Shown here piece by piece: positions 1-6,819 of a stretch of 7,487 bases of DNA (positions are counted from its first letter, which is position 1; every line of letters starts with the position of its first letter). The notes beneath the pieces were generated by a model that was not told the origin of the DNA, ran no database searches, and worked only from the letters and a program-made list of their open reading frames with translations. Both the position numbers and the translations under genes were made by a program. The DNA is from Candidatus Omnitrophota bacterium (GTDB lineage: Bacteria; Ratteibacteria; UBA8468; B48-G9; JAFGKM01). Where the stretch lies: positions 1 to 7,487 of the forward strand of contig JAMWCO010000065.1 in assembly GCA_023818785.1 (NCBI GenBank), written 5' to 3'.

Positions 1-1178
1 TTTCTTGCAAATTCAATTACTGCACATTGCATACCAAGACATATTCCAAAAAGTGGAATTTTATTTTCTCTTGAATATCTTATACCTTCTATTATCCCTT
101 CAATCCCTCTCACTCCAAAACCACCAGGAACAATAACTCCACTAACATCTTTAAAATATTTCTCTGGACCTTCTTTCTCAACCAATTCAGAATCAATTTT
201 TTCAAAAATAACTTTACATTTATTTGCAATCCCACCATGAGTAACTGCCTCATATATTGATTTGTAAGAATCTTGCAATTTTATATATTTTCCTAAAACA
301 CCAATTTTTACCTGTTTTTCAGGATTTTTAAGTATGTAAACTATTTTTTCCCATTTATCCAAATCATTTCTAATTCTTCTTTTTAAATTTAAATATTTTA
401 AAATAATCAAATCAAGTTTCTGTTTTGAAAAAATTAATGGTATTTCATAAATTAAATTGGTATCAATTGCTTCTATCACTGCTTCTTTTTTTACATTACA
501 AAAAAGTGCAATCTTTTCTTTTATCTCTTCATTTAATGGTTTTTCTGTTCTACATAATAAAATTTTTGGCTGTATCCCTATTTCTCTTAATCTTCCTACA
601 CTATGCTGAGTTGGTTTTGTTTTTATTTCATCTGCTGCTTTTATATAAGGAACAAGAGTTAAATGGATATGTAATGTTTGGTCTTCTGGTAAAGTTACTT
701 GTATCTGCCTAATTGCCTCAAGAAATGGTAGACTTTCAATATCTCCAACAGTCCCTCCAATTTCAGTTATAATTATATCTCCTTTATTTTTAAGTGAAAA
801 AATCCTTTCCTTTATCTCATTTGTTATATGGGGAACAACTTGAACAGTCTTTCCAAGATAATCTCCTTTCCTTTCTTTTTGGATAACAGAAAAATATATC
901 TGACCACTTGTTGCATTGTTATTATGTGTCATTTTTGCATTTGTAAATCTTTCATAATGGCCAAGGTCAAGGTCTGTTTCTGCACCATCTTCAGTTACAT
1001 ATACCTCTCCATGTTGAAAAGGATTCATTGTCCCAGGGTCAACATTTATATATGGGTCAAATTTCAAAAATGTAACCTTATAACCATGCGATTCAAGTAA
1101 AGTACCTATAGAAGCAGATGCAATTCCTTTCCCAAGAGATGAAACAACACCACCAGTTATAAAAATAAATTTTTTCAT
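1..1178 (-). CDS. pyrG: CTP synthase, partial (C-terminus beyond left edge)
   Basis: CTP synthase makes CTP from UTP, ATP and glutamine in the cytoplasm; CTP feeds nucleic acid, phospholipid and CMP-sugar synthesis. The frame stays open from the ATG at 1178 to the window edge (about 392 codons). It begins MKKFIFITGGVVSSLGKG, the nucleotide-binding loop with Lys17. Other family blocks follow: KFDPYINVDPGTMNPFQHGE, GAETDLDLGHYER, HNNNATSGQ, EIGGTVGDIES and KTKPTQHSV. The class I glutaminase domain starts with PGGFGVRG and reaches FGICLGMQ, where Cys380 is the expected nucleophile (Cys379 in E. coli). The His/Glu of the triad and roughly the last 150 residues lie outside the window, judging by a usual length of about 535-550. 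The start overlaps the kdsB stop as ATGA, which implies translational coupling; only a weak purine run (AAAGAT) precedes it. The identification is secure; only completeness is unknown. Confidence 0.97.
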   Translation of the reverse strand, partial: MKKFIFITGGVVSSLGKGIASASIGTLLESHGYKVTFLKFDPYINVDPGTMNPFQHGEVYVTEDGAETDLDLGHYERFTNAKMTHNNNATSGQIYFSVIQKERKGDYLGKTVQVVPHITNEIKERIFSLKNKGDIIITEIGGTVGDIESLPFLEAIRQIQVTLPEDQTLHIHLTLVPYIKAADEIKTKPTQHSVGRLREIGIQPKILLCRTEKPLNEEIKEKIALFCNVKKEAVIEAIDTNLIYEIPLIFSKQKLDLIILKYLNLKRRIRNDLDKWEKIVYILKNPEKQVKIGVLGKYIKLQDSYKSIYEAVTHGGIANKCKVIFEKIDSELVEKEGPEKYFKDVSGVIVPGGFGVRGIEGIIEGIRYSRENKIPLFGICLGMQCAVIEFAR

Positions 1179-1924
1179 ATCTTTAAAATTTTTTTAATAT
1201 CTTCTAATGTATCAACACTTGGCGAATCACTTTTTACTATAACAACTTTTATTTTATATCCATTTTCAATAATTCTCAACTGTTCAAGTTTTTCAATTTT
1301 TTCAAGAAAAGAACATGGTAAAGATGAAAATTTTAAAAGAAAATTTTTTCTAAAAACATAAATTCCTATATGTTTATAAAAAACAACTTTTTTATTTTTG
1401 CTTAAATTTTTATCAGAGAAATATATTCTTGGATATGGTATTAAAGAGCGAGAAAAGTATAAAGCATATTTATTTTTATCTATTACTGTTTTTACAACAT
1501 TTTCATCATAAATTTCTTCTTTTTTCCTTATCTTTGTTAATGATGTGACAACATAATCATTTTTATTTTTCAATATTTCAATGATCGGTTTTTCTATTGC
1601 TTCTTTTGGAATAAACGGTTCATCACATTGTAAATTTACAACTATATCACAATCAATATTTTTTACAACTTCTGCAACTCTATCACTTCCACTTTTACAA
1701 TACCGAGAAGTAATAATAGATTTTGCTCCAAATTTTTTACATTCTATTTCTATTCTTTCATCATCTGTTGCAACAATTATATCTGAAAAATATTTTTTAC
1801 ATAATTTTGCTCTTTCATAAACTCTTTGAAGAATAGTTTTACCATTTATCTCATAAAGAACCTTTCCTGGTAATCTTTCTGAATCATATCTTGCTGGGAT
1901 AATACATATAATTTTTTCTTTCAT
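1175..1924 (-). CDS. kdsB: 3-deoxy-manno-octulosonate cytidylyltransferase (CMP-Kdo synthetase)
   Basis: This enzyme activates Kdo with CTP to CMP-Kdo, the donor for the inner core of lipopolysaccharide; it is cytoplasmic. The 249-residue length is normal for KdsB (about 245-255). Visible family motifs are IPARYDSERLPGK (residues 9-21, nucleotide-binding loop), ATDDERI (52-58), KSGSDRVAEV (77-86), NLQCDEPFI (97-105, with the metal-binding Asp101), YFSRSLIPYPR (156-166), HIGIYVFR (185-192), LEKIEKLEQLRIIENG (207-222) and VDTLEDI (237-243). Two substitutions stand out against the usual sequence: NxQGDEP reads NLQCDEP, and SGTDR reads SGSDR. Both look conservative. The gene overlaps hldA upstream and pyrG downstream by 4 nt each (ATGA). 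A weak GAAAGA lies before the start, so translation is probably coupled. KdsB consumes the CTP that downstream PyrG makes. A different CMP-sugar synthetase is unlikely given the full set of motifs. Confidence 0.96.
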   Translation of the reverse strand: MKEKIICIIPARYDSERLPGKVLYEINGKTILQRVYERAKLCKKYFSDIIVATDDERIEIECKKFGAKSIITSRYCKSGSDRVAEVVKNIDCDIVVNLQCDEPFIPKEAIEKPIIEILKNKNDYVVTSLTKIRKKEEIYDENVVKTVIDKNKYALYFSRSLIPYPRIYFSDKNLSKNKKVVFYKHIGIYVFRKNFLLKFSSLPCSFLEKIEKLEQLRIIENGYKIKVVIVKSDSPSVDTLEDIKKILKI

Positions 1925-2940
1925 TTTATTCTTTCAATATAAAAATTTTCATAATTTTTTTCAAAAAAATCAATAAATTCTTTTTGATTAGTTGTTGCAG
2001 TTCCAATTTTCCCAACAACAATTCCTGCTGCAAAATTTGATATTAAAGCACTTATAAGAACATCATTATTTACAGAAAGACAAAGTGAAAAAATCCCACA
2101 AACAGTATCACCTGCTCCTGTTACATCATATACATCCTTTGCAACACTCGGTATATGATAGATATTCTTATTATTCTGATAAAGAACCATACCATCTTTC
2201 CCAAGTGTTATTAATAGATTTTCACATTTCAATTTTTTAATAATCTCTTCTCCAACCCTAATTATATCATTAAAATTCTTTATTTTGATTTTACCTATTC
2301 CAAGATGTGCTTCTATTTTATTTGGTGTTATACAGAAAACATTTTTATAAAATGGAAAATGTTCTGGTTTTGGGTCAACAATAACCCTTTTATTAAATTT
2401 TTTTAAAAAATACATAATTTCCTTAGAAATAAAACCTTTGCCATAATCAGAAACAACTATAGATTCAATTTCTTTAACTTTTTCAGAAATTATCTCTTTT
2501 AAATTTTTAATCTCTTTTTTATTTAAATTTTTAATCTCTTCCTTATCAATTCTTACAATTTGTTGAGTTCTTGCAATAACTCTTGTTTTTATAATTGTAG
2601 GGATATCTCTTTCAATTAAAAAATATTCTATTTTTTCTTTTTCTATCAATTCTTTCAAAATTTTTCCATTTCCATCTTTTCCAATAGATGAAACTAAAAA
2701 AACATTTCCATTCATATTTTTTATATTTAAGGTAACATTTCCAGCACCACCAAGAGTAAAATACTCTTTTTTAACCTCTATTACTGGAACTGGTGCTTCA
2801 GGAGATATCCTTTCAACATCACCAAAAATAAAATGGTCAAGAATAATATCACCAATAACTAAAATCCTTGATGAACTATATCTTTTAAAGTTTTCTTTAA
2901 CCTTTTCAATATTTAAAATTTTTTTTAATTCAATTTTCAC
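1921..2940 (-). CDS. hldA: D-glycero-beta-D-manno-heptose-7-phosphate kinase, stand-alone (HldA / RfaE domain I)
   Basis: This is a PfkB/ribokinase-family sugar kinase predicted to phosphorylate D-glycero-D-manno-heptose 7-phosphate at C1, an early step of ADP-heptose synthesis for the LPS core. The first ~24 residues are a lysine-rich lead-in. The domain then begins at ILVIGDIILDHFIFGDVERI (26-45), followed by SPEAPVPV (46-53) and GGAGNV (64-69), which closely match the kinase half of HldE. VSDYGKG (163-169), VDPK (188-191) and DVTGAGDTV (272-280, catalytic base Asp278) complete the active site. At 339 residues it has only the kinase half; the nucleotidyltransferase domain of fused HldE (about 475 residues) is missing and would have to be encoded elsewhere (hldC). 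The start is GTG at 2940, 2 nt after the preceding stop; no in-frame ATG lies before the conserved domain. The 3' end overlaps kdsB by 4 nt. A short internal repeat encodes EIKNL twice. Confidence 0.93.
   Translation of the reverse strand: MKIELKKILNIEKVKENFKRYSSSRILVIGDIILDHFIFGDVERISPEAPVPVIEVKKEYFTLGGAGNVTLNIKNMNGNVFLVSSIGKDGNGKILKELIEKEKIEYFLIERDIPTIIKTRVIARTQQIVRIDKEEIKNLNKKEIKNLKEIISEKVKEIESIVVSDYGKGFISKEIMYFLKKFNKRVIVDPKPEHFPFYKNVFCITPNKIEAHLGIGKIKIKNFNDIIRVGEEIIKKLKCENLLITLGKDGMVLYQNNKNIYHIPSVAKDVYDVTGAGDTVCGIFSLCLSVNNDVLISALISNFAAGIVVGKIGTATTNQKEFIDFFEKNYENFYIERIK
2498..2540 (-). repeat. 19-nt in-frame direct repeat inside hldA
   Basis: The same 19 bases occur at 2498-2516 and 2522-2540, offset by 24 nt (8 codons). 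They encode the doubled EIKNL at about residues 135-148 of the heptose kinase, in a lysine-rich stretch between the substrate half and the DYGKG motif. The copies mismatch immediately on both sides. This is probably a local codon duplication or AT-rich low complexity rather than a mobile or regulatory element. Confidence 0.6.
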
Positions 2941-2942
2941 TT

Positions 2943-4859
2943 TTAAATCCAGAATATCTGATTCCCTTGTCTACCTGTAAATAAATCAATTATAAACCAT
3001 ATACCTGCACATGTATAAAGTCCAAGTGGAAGTCCAAGAAAGAAGTATTTGAACTTATCATAAATTTTAACTCCTCCATATTTTAGAATTAATTTTTTAA
3101 TAAGCCAAACAATAAAAATTGAAAACCATAATTGGTCCATAAGCCAAACTGGTCCCACTAAAAAGCCTATCGGATGTAATGGCCACCATAAAAGGTTTTG
3201 TCTTGCAAAAATTAAAATACCCATAGTAAAAAATCCAATTGTTCTACATATCCAACCTATTTTATTTGAAGTTGTAGGATTTTTTATAATATCAACAGAA
3301 TATTTATAAGGTGCTTGTGGACCACCAACAAAATACCAATTAGTTAAATTTATTCCACCATATTTGTAAGCAAGTTTTAATTGTAAAATCAAAGTAGCAA
3401 TTATATTAACAACTAAAGCCAAAAATATAGCCCAGAAAAATACCCTTCTTTTAGATTCTGATTTTTCTATTATTTTTAAACTCATTGAAGAAGAAGAAAG
3501 CGGGAAAGTTCTTAAATCAGCAGCATAAATATATGTTAAAGCAAGTGCAAGAATTGTAAATGGATTTAAATTTTTTGAACCAAACATTGAAACAATTTGA
3601 CTTGATGCAATTGTTGTAGCAACAAGTGTAGGAATTCCACCTTCACATACAATTCTTGTTAAAGTTATCCATATTATAAAAGCAAAAATTAAAAATAATA
3701 AAGCAATATACCAGTTCATTCCTGAAATAATTAACCAACCAATCATAAATAAAGAACCAAAAACAATTCCCCAGAAAGAAGTTTTATATGATAAAATTTC
3801 ATCACTATCATCTACTTTTTTACCTATTGCACCATTAAAAACATCCTTTAAGTGATGCCTCCATAAAAATAAACTATATCCAACCATCATAATCATTGCT
3901 CCCATTCCAAGATGAGCAAAAATTGCTTCTCCTGAACATCCATAAATCCCAACATTTTCAGTACTTACAATTCCAGAAATATTAAATATTCCTTTTATAA
4001 TCTTAAAAAGAAGATTGAAAAACCATAGAGAAAAAGCCACATCAAGATTAACAAAATAAACAAAGCCAATTACAGGAAAACTGACCCTAAATGTAAGACT
4101 TAAAGTTCTTCTAAATATTGGTATACCTTTTACAAGTTGAATTTTAGGGAATACAGGGAAATAAAAGTTTAAAGCAACTGTTGTCCCTACTATAAAAGCA
4201 ATAAAAAATCCAAACCACATTAATGGATTTTTAAAAAATTTAGGTAAAAGCCCTTTACCTTCTTCAACCATTTCCCTTGGTAGAACAGTTAAAGGATAAA
4301 CAAGTCTTTCTCTTTCAACCCACTGTTTTCTAAGAATTGAAGCAATACAAATCATAACAAAATAAAGAGTAAAAATGAATGGTAACCAAAATAATAAAGG
4401 TAGAATCCATACTTTCCATGGAATTGACATACCCTTGGGTAATCCTTCATAAAAATATTTAACTGCTTTTTCATCAGTAACAATTAAAAACTTTTTTATA
4501 TAAGGAATTATTAATTGGTCCCATTGATTTTCAGGAGTTGAATAATAAGTAGGTGCTGATATTATTGGTAAAATCTGGCTTCCAAATCCCATTTCAGTTA
4601 CAGAAGAAGAAACAAGCATCATAGAGTAAATAACAAGCAATTCTCCTGGAAGGAAAGCAATTTTTTTATTTATCCTTTTTAATATAGTATTTACAAGAAA
4701 TACCAATATAAAAAATACAAAAATTGCACCACATGGCATATGGTCAATGGCCATATATGAAGCATGAACAACATCTGTAGAATAATGGTCAATATAAGCG
4801 ATTAAAATTGAAAGCAAAATACCAAAAATAAAACTCCTTTTTGTAAAAAATTTATTCAT
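2943..4859 (-). CDS. Large multi-pass membrane protein, DUF6785/DUF6784-like
   Basis: This is an integral inner-membrane protein of 638 residues with unknown function. Hydrophobic stretches suitable as membrane helices lie around residues 9-24, 43-61, 70-88, 150-174, 213-234, 262-288, 312-334, 362-380, 382-403, 432-448, 471-493, 540-553, 562-590 and 605-626, so about 12-14 crossings. There is no cleavable signal peptide; the first helix looks like an anchor. Distinctive polar motifs are YIDHYSTDVVHASY (22-35), VERERLVYPLTVLPREMVEE (181-200), REGG-like CEGGIPTL (405-412), ADLRTFPLSSSSMSLK (447-462) and WWPLHPIGFLVG (558-569). I recognise the overall pattern as the DUF6785 (N-terminal) plus DUF6784 (C-terminal) family from memory, not from a search. 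A transporter-like role is plausible but not shown. A good ribosome site (AAGGAG) sits inside the end of gatA, 1 nt separates the two genes, and 2 nt separate it from hldA, which makes a co-transcribed role with LPS genes possible. Confidence 0.78.
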   Translation of the reverse strand: MNKFFTKRSFIFGILLSILIAYIDHYSTDVVHASYMAIDHMPCGAIFVFFILVFLVNTILKRINKKIAFLPGELLVIYSMMLVSSSVTEMGFGSQILPIISAPTYYSTPENQWDQLIIPYIKKFLIVTDEKAVKYFYEGLPKGMSIPWKVWILPLLFWLPFIFTLYFVMICIASILRKQWVERERLVYPLTVLPREMVEEGKGLLPKFFKNPLMWFGFFIAFIVGTTVALNFYFPVFPKIQLVKGIPIFRRTLSLTFRVSFPVIGFVYFVNLDVAFSLWFFNLLFKIIKGIFNISGIVSTENVGIYGCSGEAIFAHLGMGAMIMMVGYSLFLWRHHLKDVFNGAIGKKVDDSDEILSYKTSFWGIVFGSLFMIGWLIISGMNWYIALLFLIFAFIIWITLTRIVCEGGIPTLVATTIASSQIVSMFGSKNLNPFTILALALTYIYAADLRTFPLSSSSMSLKIIEKSESKRRVFFWAIFLALVVNIIATLILQLKLAYKYGGINLTNWYFVGGPQAPYKYSVDIIKNPTTSNKIGWICRTIGFFTMGILIFARQNLLWWPLHPIGFLVGPVWLMDQLWFSIFIVWLIKKLILKYGGVKIYDKFKYFFLGLPLGLYTCAGIWFIIDLFTGRQGNQIFWI

Positions 4860-4860
4860 T

Positions 4861-6300
4861 TTAACTCCTTTTTAACTTATTTTCAATTAACAATGCAAGT
4901 TTTAAAATATTTTCCTCTTTGAAATACCAACTTATAATCTGAAGTCCAATAGGAAGATTTGAAGAAGAAAAACCAATCGGTAAATTTAATCCAGGAAGCC
5001 CTGAAAGATTTACATTAACTGTAAAAATATCTGAAAGATACATCTTTAAAGGCTCATCCTTTTTTTCTCCTATTTTAAATGGGAGTTCAGGCGTTGTTGG
5101 AGTTATTATAATATCAACTTTTTTAAAAGCATTCTCAAAATCATTTTTTATCAAAGTTCTAACCTTTTGCCCTTTTAAATAATATGCCTGGTAATAACCA
5201 GAAGATAAAACATATGTCCCAAGGATAATTCTTCTTTTTACTTCATCTCCAAATCCTTCTCCCCTTGTTTTCATATACATTTCCATTAAATTCTCATAAT
5301 TTTTACTTCTATATCCATACTTTACACCATCAAATCTTGCAAGATTTGAACTTGCTTCTGCTGTTGCTATAATGTAATATGTTGCTATTCCATAAGATGT
5401 ATGAGGAAGAGAGATTTCTTCAATTATTACTTTTTCTTCTTCTAACAAACTTAATATATCAAAAATCTTATCTTTAATCTCTTTATCTATTCCTTCAATA
5501 AAATATTCCTTAGGTATCCCAATTTTAAAATTTTTAAATTCTTCATTTAAAAGGGATTCATAATCAGGCACTTGAATATCAACACTTGTAGAATCCATTT
5601 TATCCTTACCACTTATGATTTTTAATAGTAATGCATTATCTTTCACATTTTTCGTTATTGGGCCTATCTGGTCTAAAGAAGAAGCAAAAGCAATAAGTCC
5701 ATATCTTGAAACCCTTCCATAAGTTGGTTTCATTCCAACAACTCCACAGAAAGCACTTGGCTGTCTTATTGAACCACCTGTATCTGAACCCAAAGATGCG
5801 AAAGCCAAATTACAAGCAACTGAAGCAGCAGAACCACCAGAAGAACCACCAGGAACTCTATTTAAATCATAAGGATTTTTTGTTGGGCCAAAAGCAGAAT
5901 TTTCTGTTGAGGAACCAAAAGCAAACTCATCCATATTTGTTTTCCCAATTATTATAGCACCAGCATTTTTTAACCTTTCAATAACAGTTGCATCATAAGG
6001 AGGAATAAAATTTTCAAGAATTTTTGAAGCACATGTTGTTGGTATCCCTTTTGTGCATATATTGTCTTTAATTGAGATTGGTATTCCTTCAAGTTCCTTC
6101 AAATCTTCTCCTTTTTCTATCTTCTCATCTATCTTTTTTGCTTGGTCAACTGCTTTCTCATTTATATAAAGATATGAATGAATTTCCTTATCTTTATTAT
6201 AAATTTCTTCAAGTAACAATGATACAACTTCTGATGGTTTAACCTCCTTTTTTTTATATAATTCTTTCAATTGAAAAATTCCAAGTTTAAGTATCTCCAT
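4861..6300 (-). CDS. gatA: Aspartyl/glutamyl-tRNA amidotransferase subunit A
   Basis: GatA is the glutaminase subunit of the GatCAB complex, which converts misacylated Glu-tRNA(Gln) and/or Asp-tRNA(Asn) to the cognate amide form. It is an amidase-signature enzyme. The Ser-cisSer-Lys triad is visible: Lys78 in GIPISIKDN (72-80), Ser154 in GGSSGGSAAS (151-160) and nucleophile Ser177 in GSDTGGSIRQP (171-181). These positions are within one residue of those recalled for S. aureus GatA (79, 154, 178). IIIGKTNMDEFAFGSSTENS (117-136) and GVVGMKPTYGRVSRYGL (186-202) are GatA-type rather than generic amidase. The length of 479 is normal. The N-terminal KLGIFQLKELYKKKEVKPSE supports the ATG at 6300. 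I see no Shine-Dalgarno sequence before it. The gene stands without gatC or gatB next to it; both partners must be elsewhere. A broad-specificity amidase is the only alternative and is unlikely. Confidence 0.96.
   Translation of the reverse strand: MEILKLGIFQLKELYKKKEVKPSEVVSLLLEEIYNKDKEIHSYLYINEKAVDQAKKIDEKIEKGEDLKELEGIPISIKDNICTKGIPTTCASKILENFIPPYDATVIERLKNAGAIIIGKTNMDEFAFGSSTENSAFGPTKNPYDLNRVPGGSSGGSAASVACNLAFASLGSDTGGSIRQPSAFCGVVGMKPTYGRVSRYGLIAFASSLDQIGPITKNVKDNALLLKIISGKDKMDSTSVDIQVPDYESLLNEEFKNFKIGIPKEYFIEGIDKEIKDKIFDILSLLEEEKVIIEEISLPHTSYGIATYYIIATAEASSNLARFDGVKYGYRSKNYENLMEMYMKTRGEGFGDEVKRRIILGTYVLSSGYYQAYYLKGQKVRTLIKNDFENAFKKVDIIITPTTPELPFKIGEKKDEPLKMYLSDIFTVNVNLSGLPGLNLPIGFSSSNLPIGLQIISWYFKEENILKLALLIENKLKRS
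4865..4870 (-). promoter_or_regulatory. Ribosome binding site AAGGAG for the membrane protein
   Basis: AAGGAG followed by a 5-nt spacer (TTAAA) precedes the ATG at 4859. It lies within the last codons of gatA, just before its TAA stop, so the two cistrons are closely coupled. This is the clearest Shine-Dalgarno sequence in the window and fixes the start of the membrane protein. Confidence 0.85.
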
Positions 6301-6327
6301 TTTAATAATTTATTTTTTCAAATATAG
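6301..6327. other. 27-nt junction between the modification pair and gatA
   Basis: This is the longest non-coding stretch in the window. It is almost pure A/T, and read on the minus strand it holds no Shine-Dalgarno sequence for gatA, no convincing -35/-10 pair and no hairpin with a T run. It separates the accessory-looking genes from the housekeeping and envelope genes, so it may mark an old recombination junction. That is inference. Confidence 0.5.
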
Positions 6328-6819
6328 TTAAAATAGTCTCCCTCTATTTCTATTTCTTATCATATCTATCAATCTTTGTGCTTCCCAAGGAAGTAATGGA
6401 GTACAACCTCTTTTCCCCTTTAATTTTCTATAGATTAAACTCCATTGAATTTCAGTTGCATATACAGGAAGTTTGTCTAATACTTCCCATTCTGGAACAC
6501 CTTCTGAATATACTTCATATGGTTCAATTAATGTTCTATAAATAAGTTTTTTCCCTAAATTTGGCTGAAAACCTTCTTGCCCAGGTGTATGAAATACTAA
6601 AGGAACTTGATTAGCAATTTTAAAAATGCCGTAAAATCCGCCTTTTACTTTAGCAGTTGCTTCAATATAAAAAAGAACAAAATCTCCTGGTCTAACTCTC
6701 TTTATGTCTGATAATAGAGCGACATCTTCGTCTTTATCTTTTGCACCAGTGCCAGCAAATAAGTATTTTAAGTGACTTGGAAAAGTATCATCATTTACTA
6801 TAAAAACACGGGTTCTCAT
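6328..6819 (-). CDS. Small PUA/EVE-like domain protein next to a DNA methyltransferase
   Basis: I do not recognise a named gene. The 163-residue product has no signal peptide or membrane segment and reads as one compact beta-rich domain. Features suggesting a PUA-like fold of the EVE/ASCH type are the opening strand RTRVFIVN (2-9), LSDIKRVRPGDFVLFYI (36-52, the strand-turn-strand typical of these folds), GGFYGIFKIAN (60-70) and YRTLIEPYEVY (94-104). A basic tail motif, YRKLKGKRGCTPLLPWEAQR (130-149), could contact nucleic acid. EVE domains are known readers of modified bases and often travel with restriction-modification genes. The ATGA overlap with the upstream methyltransferase supports a joint role: recognising or tolerating the modified DNA, or guiding restriction. 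No nuclease motif is present; the chain ends soon after an arginine-rich helix (RNRNRGRLF), so a longer ancestor may have lost a C-terminal nuclease. Its base composition looks richer in G+C than its neighbours in hand-counted lines. The fold call is moderate and the function is inferred. Confidence 0.6.
   Translation of the reverse strand: MRTRVFIVNDDTFPSHLKYLFAGTGAKDKDEDVALLSDIKRVRPGDFVLFYIEATAKVKGGFYGIFKIANQVPLVFHTPGQEGFQPNLGKKLIYRTLIEPYEVYSEGVPEWEVLDKLPVYATEIQWSLIYRKLKGKRGCTPLLPWEAQRLIDMIRNRNRGRLF

Noticed and set aside
425..1100. Two plus-strand open frames (425-712 and 828-1100)
   Set aside because: Both lie antisense to pyrG, whose frame is continuous with family motifs throughout; the plus-strand products are low-complexity Leu/Phe/Ile-rich with no motif.
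1581..1820. Plus-strand open frame of 79 codons
   Set aside because: It is antisense to the conserved middle of kdsB (NLQCDEP region) and shows no recognisable protein features.
2900..2945. Start for hldA other than GTG at 2940
   Set aside because: No in-frame ATG precedes the conserved ILVIGD strand, and the GTG sits at normal operon spacing after the preceding stop.
5706..5957. Plus-strand open frame of 83 codons
   Set aside because: It is the shadow of the Gly/Ser-rich catalytic region of gatA; its His/Gln/Asn-rich product is typical of such antisense frames.
6301..6345. Possible promoter for gatA (TATATT and TTGAAA on the minus strand)
   Set aside because: TATATT has no acceptable -35 at 16-18 nt, and TTGAAA would put its -10 inside gatA. 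In DNA this AT-rich such hexamers arise by chance.
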